Assembly: GCF_003672135.1 (NCBI RefSeq)
Contig: NC_039506.1
Span: 17,050,001 to 17,114,000 of the forward strand
Direction of reading: 5' to 3'
DNA length: 64,000 bases
Source: Ooceraea biroi
Lineage: Eukaryota; Arthropoda; Insecta; Hymenoptera; Formicidae
Made by a program: the position numbers and the translations under genes. The notes under the pieces were generated by a model. That model saw only the letters and a program-made list of their open reading frames with translations. It made no database searches and was not told where the DNA came from. Positions 58,211 through 64,000 of the stretch are shown here, piece by piece. The first letter of the stretch is position 1, and each line of letters begins with the position of its first letter.

Positions 58211-61058
58211 ATGTCCAGGAAGCGTGCCAGAGAGGAAACTATGCTGACCACTGTGCATCAGAACCAGAACAACGTCAACGGCGAGAGCGCGTCATGCTCG
58301 AGGGAGGACTCCCCGATTTGTGCCGTGAGTACAAATTCCTCGCCAGGCGTGCGAGTGCGAGCAGAAGCCAGCGAAAAGATTACCGCGCTATCGTTTCGCG
58401 TGGAAATGTACCATTGATACGGGATACATGTGTCCCGAGAGTTGCACCAATTTCTAGAAGTCTTTCGCAAGCGATCTATCCATTCACATTACTCGATCAG
58501 CTATGATACTTATTACACAATCACGTTATCGCATCATCATGGATGTTCCGTTCGTTTCAATACTCGACAAGATTAAAATGAAGCATTCCCTGATGTTATG
58601 GCACTGTGACATTACGTAATATGTAATATATACGTAATATACGAGGAAATATGCATGTCCATTTATAAACCGTGATATATTTAACGCACGCTGCGCTTAT
58701 CGTCGAGATTATTTACTAGGGGTTAATACAAAAAGTGGTGCAGCTTTGCTCTTTAACTGATAATAGTCTGGCGTGATGCCAGATTGGCATATCTAGCGAG
58801 ATAAAAGTCTGGGGACGCTTCATTGCCACCACAGTATTGGCCGGTTTCGAGAGCTGACCATGCTGGCATAATTGAATTCAAGCATATTGTACTCTGCGTT
58901 GTACAAACTCGCGTTCCGTAGCTGTATCGTGTGTGAAAGTGGCCGAGTGTGGTCACCGAGTGAAACATTCGTTGCACGTGGTCAGTGTTTTCGACACAAG
59001 TGTTGACAATATTTGAGGCCACTCGAGGCGGGAGATCAATTCTAACGTCGCGCACGGGTATATCACCGAGTTAGAAAAATGACCTGGGGCTCGAAACAGA
59101 ATGAAAGTAATGGTGTAGGTCCTATGCTTCTGAACGATTGCAACCAGGTCTCTGTTTATCACGAGAGGCTTCCAGTAAGTTAGTTTTGTTTTGTTTTTCG
59201 TGTTACGAAACACATTAAATTGCTTAGCAGCATAATGAATATACAATCAGCGTAATTATTTAAGTATCAGGTATTGCAAATGAATGCACAAAGGTATTCA
59301 CATGAATGAGGTCTTTCCTCTTTGAACGTCGTGATATTTATGCAAAATTTTTGCACGTTAACAACTCAATTTGTGTCAATAGCTAATTTATCGTCGTGTC
59401 ACTACTAAAGTGCCTTTTTTCCTGACTTTTTTCTAGTCTATCTGCAAAGAAGCACCATTCAGCGATGACCCAGAAGCGATTGCAGAAAGGAATGCGTGTG
59501 ATTACAACACGCGAATTATCTTGAAGCAAGCGAAGAGTGGTAAAGGTAACGTGGCTATATCATTTGTTAAAATTTTATTAAACATTTCTTATTGCTTCGT
59601 TGCTCATCGCGCTCTTTTTCCTCAGTTCCTAGGAAAATTAGAGTTTACGCGGATGGTATTTATGATCTCTTCCATCAAGGACACGCACGGCAGCTCATGC
59701 AAGCTAAAAATATTTTCCCAAACGTCTATCTCATCGTTGGAGGTAGCTACAGATTCCTAATAATGTATTATTTTAACACGAAATAATAATTTTGTGCGCG
59801 ATGCATCACCTGTAACCTCATTTTATTCCGCAGTATGTAACGATGAGTTAACGCATAGCAAAAAGGGCAGGACCGTAATGACGGATCTGGAAAGGTACGA
59901 CGCCGTCAGGCACTGTAGATACGTAGACGAAGTTGTCCGCGACGCGCCTTGGGAACTCGATGATGATTTTATCAAAAAGCACAAGGTAAAAATTCACGAT
60001 AGAGACTCGCATCTCTTTGAGTCGATAAATAGAATGTTGTACGCTTCAAATTGCTTCATTAAAATTGCGTACAGTAAAAAGTATCATCGTGTTACAGATC
60101 GATTTCGTCGCCCACGACGATATACCGTACATGACGGACGACGGAGCGGACGTTTACGCCACGTTGAAGGCTAAAGGAATGTTCGTGGCTACACAAAGGA
60201 CGGAGGGGGTCTCCACGTCGGACATAGTCGCGAGAATAGTCAAGGACTACGACATATACGTCAGGAGGAACCTCGCGCGCGGCTACAGCGCCAAGGAACT
60301 CAACGTTTCTTTCCTCAACGTGAGTGACAACATCGACTGTCGCTGCACATGTATAATGCCGCGTTATCGAAAGAGAGACGATCGAGACTAAAAGAGAAAG
60401 TATTGTTGCAGGAGAAAAAGTTTCGTCTGCAGAACAAGTTTGATGATCTGAAGGATAAGGGAAAACGAGTGATGGAGAACATCGGTGAGAAGCGGATGGA
60501 CATGATAAGCAAGTGGGAAGAGAAATCGCGGGACTTTATCGACGCTTTCCTGTTGCTGTTCGGCAGAGAGGGCAGACTGGTACGTGACAGCTGGGAATTA
60601 TATCGATAAAAATTAATGTGCCTTCTCGGAGCGCGTAAGGAGTACATCGGGATTTTTTTCTTTTCGCAGTCTACGATCTGGAACGAGGGTAAGGGCCGCA
60701 TACTGCAGGCGTTGTCTCCACCGGCCAGCCCGAAGAGGGACGGCAGCCCAAACAGCAGCAGTAGCAGTCAGAACGATGAAGACCAGACAAGGTGCGTGTC
60801 CGAACACGCTTTTGCAAGTTCTCCTTTGGATTTAATCGTTAAATAAAATAAATAGTCATTTTTCATTTTTATAATAAAATAAATATTAATTTTTATTTTT
60901 ACGCGCATTTATTTCGCCCGGATTTACGCTGACTAATTTTGTTGTGTTACTGCAGTCCGCCGCCGAAGAAGACCGGACGCTACGAGTTCTCGCCGAACAA
61001 TCACTACCTAAGCGACGATTACAGCGACGATGAGGAGGAACACCTGCGCTCCAAATGA
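58211..61058 (+). CDS. Pcyt1: Choline-phosphate cytidylyltransferase (CCT)
   Basis: Eight exons join in frame: 58211-58324, 59437-59545, 59626-59742, 59834-59985, 60098-60319, 60412-60579, 60670-60791 and 60956-61058, giving 368 aa. The enzyme makes CDP-choline from CTP and phosphocholine, the rate-limiting step of the Kennedy pathway to phosphatidylcholine. A basic N-terminus (MSRKRAREE) resembles the nuclear localisation signal of CCT-alpha. The nucleotidyltransferase domain (about 77-225) has the catalytic HQGH (91-94) and RTEGVSTS (198-205) signatures. Exon 6 (239-294) and the start of exon 7 form the long amphipathic membrane-sensing helix (domain M). The C-terminus has a phosphorylation-type Ser/Pro region (LSPPASPKRDGSP, then a Ser run) and an acidic end. 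All junctions are GT-AG with consistent phases. A second in-phase first exon lies at 59079-59174. Confidence 0.98.
59079..59174 (+). CDS. Pcyt1: Probable alternative first coding exon of cytidylyltransferase
   Basis: An ATG at 59079 opens 32 codons (MTWGSKQNESNGVGP, then MLLNDCNQVSVYHERLP) ending exactly at a consensus donor CCA|GTAAGT in phase 0. This is the phase needed to join the common exon at 59437. An in-frame stop at 59043-59045 shows it is not an extension of a longer frame. Used as an internal exon after 58324 it would meet a stop, so it must be a separate start with its own promoter at about 58700-59050. The resulting 362-aa isoform keeps the whole catalytic domain but loses the basic N-terminus, so it may be less nuclear. 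Inferred from sequence only. Confidence 0.6.
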
Positions 61059-62969
61059 TAATTGATGATCGCATTAAAGAGACACGCATTCTCGTTGACC
61101 AAAAGAAACGTGCAATTTTTATTTACTATCTTAAAGTTTAGATATATTTTCATACAACTACGTGAACTGCTAATACAGAGTGTAACGCTATGCTTGATAG
61201 ATTTTTGTATGGTATAGAGAACTAAAGTACTATACATTAAAAGAAAACAACAACAACAAAGTTGCCTGTGTGATGTGAAAGTTTTAGCGTGATTTCGCGG
61301 AGGTTTTATCATTTTAGATCGATGACGCGTTAAGCACCACGATAACGATAACGCGATAGACTGTTTAAGGCAACGATGCGACGCCCATCGAGCGTAGCGC
61401 TCGCCATTGTTGTTTCCGAGATGCCGTTGCACCATTCAGTTCCTATAAGTTCTGTATAACGCGAACGCGGATCATCACTCGCCTCTAATTTAATACTTAA
61501 TTGCGCGCGCGCGAAACGAGCTCGGTTGGTTGACACACGACGTGTCGTCCACGTTTTCAAGCACAAAATGTTCATTGAAGCTACGCTTGTATTTATTGTA
61601 TATTGATATTGTATGTGTATAGGCGCTAGATTATGTTACGATTAACTTTGTATAGTGATTTTTATAAAGTAATCTTGGTTAAATGCATAAACGACAAGTT
61701 TCTTTTCTCACGCACGGATGCGCGGATGCATCGGTTGCAATTGGTTCGATCTGGGAAAAAAAACAAAAAGACCGTTAACGTGTGCGTCGCGAGTTAACAC
61801 TTTCGTTGCAGCAACAGCAACTTGTTGATACTTGTAGTATTACTTGTAAGTAGATGTGAGAAGATGCATGTAACGAAACGGACTATCTCTCTTCAGGCCC
61901 GTAACACTGCAAGACTCCTGTCGTGTTCCAAGTATTAGCGTTTAGAAAGCGACTAGACGAACATTAGGCGTGGGAATTTCTTCGAACATTTCAGCGTACG
62001 TAAACACCTAATAAAAAAAAAGGAAACTAGATTACACAACTGACGCTTGCAACTACTACTGTACCGTTCACTAAATGTAAGTTTTTTATATGACGAATAG
62101 TCGAGCGACGGCGGGTATTGCAAATCTACGATTGCGCCGCGAGCATGATTCACGATTAACGATTAACGACTAATGAAAGAGCTTAGTGTGCTTATAATGT
62201 TCCTCGAGGGAATAGTAACGACAGCGGCGGGATTATTAATTTGCAAAACGTTGCAAATCGTTCTCTAAGCAAAGTCGTAGGAAGCGTAATTTTAACGTAG
62301 AGTGAATTAGCAACGTAGAGGATCAGATTTCGGCGAGAAGAGGTCGAACAGATCGAATTTATTGTACAAGAGAGAGAGAGAGAGAAAGAGAGGGAAGAGT
62401 GTGTACTTCAACTAAAGCAAAACAGCAGTTTCTTGTGATATACCGATGCTGCCTCAGTTTGATATATATAGCGTGCATTTGATATTTATTGTCGACCCCC
62501 CAGATTCTGATCTCTAAAAAGTGTTTCACGATTGGCATGCATGCGATTGGCGAGCGGTTCTTCAAGCTCGGTTACTTCAAAGAGTTGTACGTTTTTATAT
62601 AGGCGTATTCTTTTCTACGTATTTTTTAAACGTGTAAATTGTAATGAGATTTGTGCAGATATCGCTTCGTGTACAAAATTGATTTTGTAGTCGTGCGAAA
62701 GTGCGTTTGATAACATACATACACACATACACACACGTACAACATACACGTACACACGAATCTGTTACTGATTGCAACTTCTTAATTAGAAATGTTAAAC
62801 ATGCATTAGGTAATCTCATGTATTTGATTACAAAGTATTGTCGAGTAGCTCTGTAAAAAGAAACATGTTGCATCTTGCGTTTCTGGAAAATACAATTTCT
62901 TTTAAAACTATATACATAGCTTGTGTATATATAGATAGGTCCATATTCTCAATTCATTTTTATCAATAA

Positions 62970-63029
62970 AAGCGCCCTCAATGTGGCTTCCCAGCCAATC
63001 AGGTGGTTTTCAAACCACTTTTAGAAGCA
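62970..63029 (-). repeat. Dispersed repeat copy 2 (inverted relative to copy 1)
   Basis: The reverse complement contains TCTAAAAGTGG, ACCACCTGATTGGCTG and AAGCCACATTGA, matching 56851-56910 at about 80 percent. On both sides it is bordered by TTTTATCGATAAAA or TTTTATTGATAAAA words, which may be terminal sequences of a small element. Confidence 0.65.
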
Positions 63030-63200
63030 TTTTTATCGATAAAAGTGAGACAGTATCTGCCATATAGTTTATTACATTGTAAAAAATATTGTAACAATTA
63101 GGCTGTTAATTTTGAAGCCGTAACGAATTCTCAAGAATATATAAAGTTGACACGATACTAAATTGCTCTAGAGATGCAAATGTTTCAGTAAAATCTTTAG

Positions 63201-63201
<1 letters not shown>

Positions 63202-63232
<31 letters not shown>
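63202..63232. repeat. TA microsatellite
   Basis: A pure run of about fifteen TA units. A second run of about ten units follows at 63363-63383. Confidence 0.9.
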
Positions 63233-63237
<5 letters not shown>

Positions 63238-63639
63238 AATATAGCATTAAACGATGAGCGCAGAAATTATGTTGAGATTATGTATTCTTGCGTAATGTAA
63301 CTTATTTACGGCCGATTTATGATTCATAATCAAACAGTTGTATTTTCTTGTAACAAAGATAGTATATATATATATATATATATGCAAGCTTGTTAATGAT
63401 CTGTATAGGTTTGATATATGAATATATCAAGGGGCGTACTACATACATTACGATCACACTGTATTTGTACGCGACGTACTTCCCGTGTGATTTAATTATA
63501 TTTATTTCCTGAACGGCGATAAAAAGACACTTTGTAAAAGCTTGCGTATGTTGTATGAGTACGTATGTATAATTAGTTTGAGAGATACATTTTCTTTACT
63601 CGTTACATTATTATGTCGAGTGCGTCTTTGTCCTTGCTT

Positions 63640-63822
63640 TTAAAAAAACAATCCCACCATAGATAAGTAGATAGACAGAGAAAGAAAGTGGAAGATGCAG
63701 AATTTTATTTCTTCTCCCTCGTCTCGAAACGTTAGGGATAAATTATTCATAAATTGCTCCATTATTTTATTCATATTTGTCGCATCTTCGTTCCGCCAAT
63801 TCCGCAACATGGAACGCGCCAT
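63640..63822 (-). CDS. Very weak candidate small open reading frame at window edge
   Basis: An ATG at 63822 opens 60 codons on the minus strand. The first 38 or so (MARSMLRNWRNEDATNMNK, then on to DEGEEI) have normal protein composition, and the rest becomes hydrophobic and repeat-like. CpG-rich, promoter-like DNA lies to its right. No family is recognised and no clear donor is seen, so it may be chance. Confidence 0.15.
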   Translation of the reverse strand: MARSMLRNWRNEDATNMNKIMEQFMNNLSLTFRDEGEEIKFCIFHFLSLSIYLSMVGLFF

Positions 63823-64000
63823 GAGTGCGTGACATGCTTTGACTAGAGACACTAGAATACAGAGTCATCTCACCCAAAACCCCTCAAAATGGCGTTTGCA
63901 GTGGATACGTGAAGCAGCGAAAAAAGACACTTCGATTGGCTCCGCCATTGAGGGGCCTGAGAACGTCAACCAATGGAAAGATGTCCACGAGTTGTCCAGA

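Larger units (their letters stand above)
61059..64000. other. Cytidylyltransferase 3' UTR and downstream intergenic DNA
   Basis: No supported gene. The 3' UTR may end at the ATTAAA at 61073-61078 or at one of several later signals, the last obvious one being AATAAA at 62965-62970. Simple repeats are a GA tract (62369-62386), a CA-type tract (62718-62752) and two TA runs. From 63840 the sequence becomes promoter-like again, with the imperfect inverted repeat CCCCTCAAAATGGCG ... CGCCATTGAGGGG (63880-63956). Confidence 0.55.

Noticed and set aside
1..64000. tRNA, rRNA, CRISPR or prokaryotic operon features
   Set aside because: No tRNA B-box with a matching cloverleaf, no rRNA-like block and no direct-repeat/spacer array were seen. 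The gene structure is plainly that of a spliced animal genome.

Overview
The window is eukaryotic nuclear DNA from an insect. Short GT-AG introns, two CYP6-like P450s, insect-like importin-5 and CTP:phosphocholine cytidylyltransferase proteins, abundant CpG and GA/CT/TA microsatellites all fit a hymenopteran, perhaps an ant. The order is inferred, not proven. Six genes can be supported, with exon boundaries traced by eye on both strands.

Layout. 1-16107 is mostly GC- and CpG-rich non-coding DNA. It holds one small minus-strand exon (12061-12142) that looks like a signal-peptide first coding exon with a strong donor, so most of 1-12060 is probably its long first intron. 16108-22407 holds two complete tandem minus-strand cytochrome P450 genes with the same five-exon design. 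22408-26518 is AT-richer intergenic DNA. 26519-35342 (minus, 10 exons, about 2148 aa) and 37547-41311 or 41463 (plus, about 1254 aa or more) are two large coiled-coil genes placed head to head. They share an alignable N-terminal segment and look like an inverted paralogue pair. A minisatellite lies just upstream of the minus gene, and another with 109-bp units lies downstream of the plus gene. 45358-52348 is a complete 14-exon importin-5 gene (1096 aa) with a MITE-like element in intron 1. 58211-61058 is a complete choline-phosphate cytidylyltransferase gene with two possible first coding exons. The rest is intergenic or UTR sequence with simple repeats and a short dispersed inverted repeat.

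How the genes relate. They are not a functional cluster. Importin-5 (nuclear import) and cytidylyltransferase (phosphatidylcholine synthesis) are housekeeping genes with CpG-rich upstream regions. The P450 pair is a local family expansion, probably for oxidation of xenobiotic or endogenous hydrophobic compounds. The coiled-coil pair has no function I can assign. The most interesting points are the head-to-head coiled-coil paralogues, the out-of-frame coding tail of the plus copy, and the P450 that has lost the I-helix acidic residue. Others are the second cytidylyltransferase first exon and the orphan secretory exon. All exon models come from reading frames and splice consensus only. No transcript or database evidence was available.
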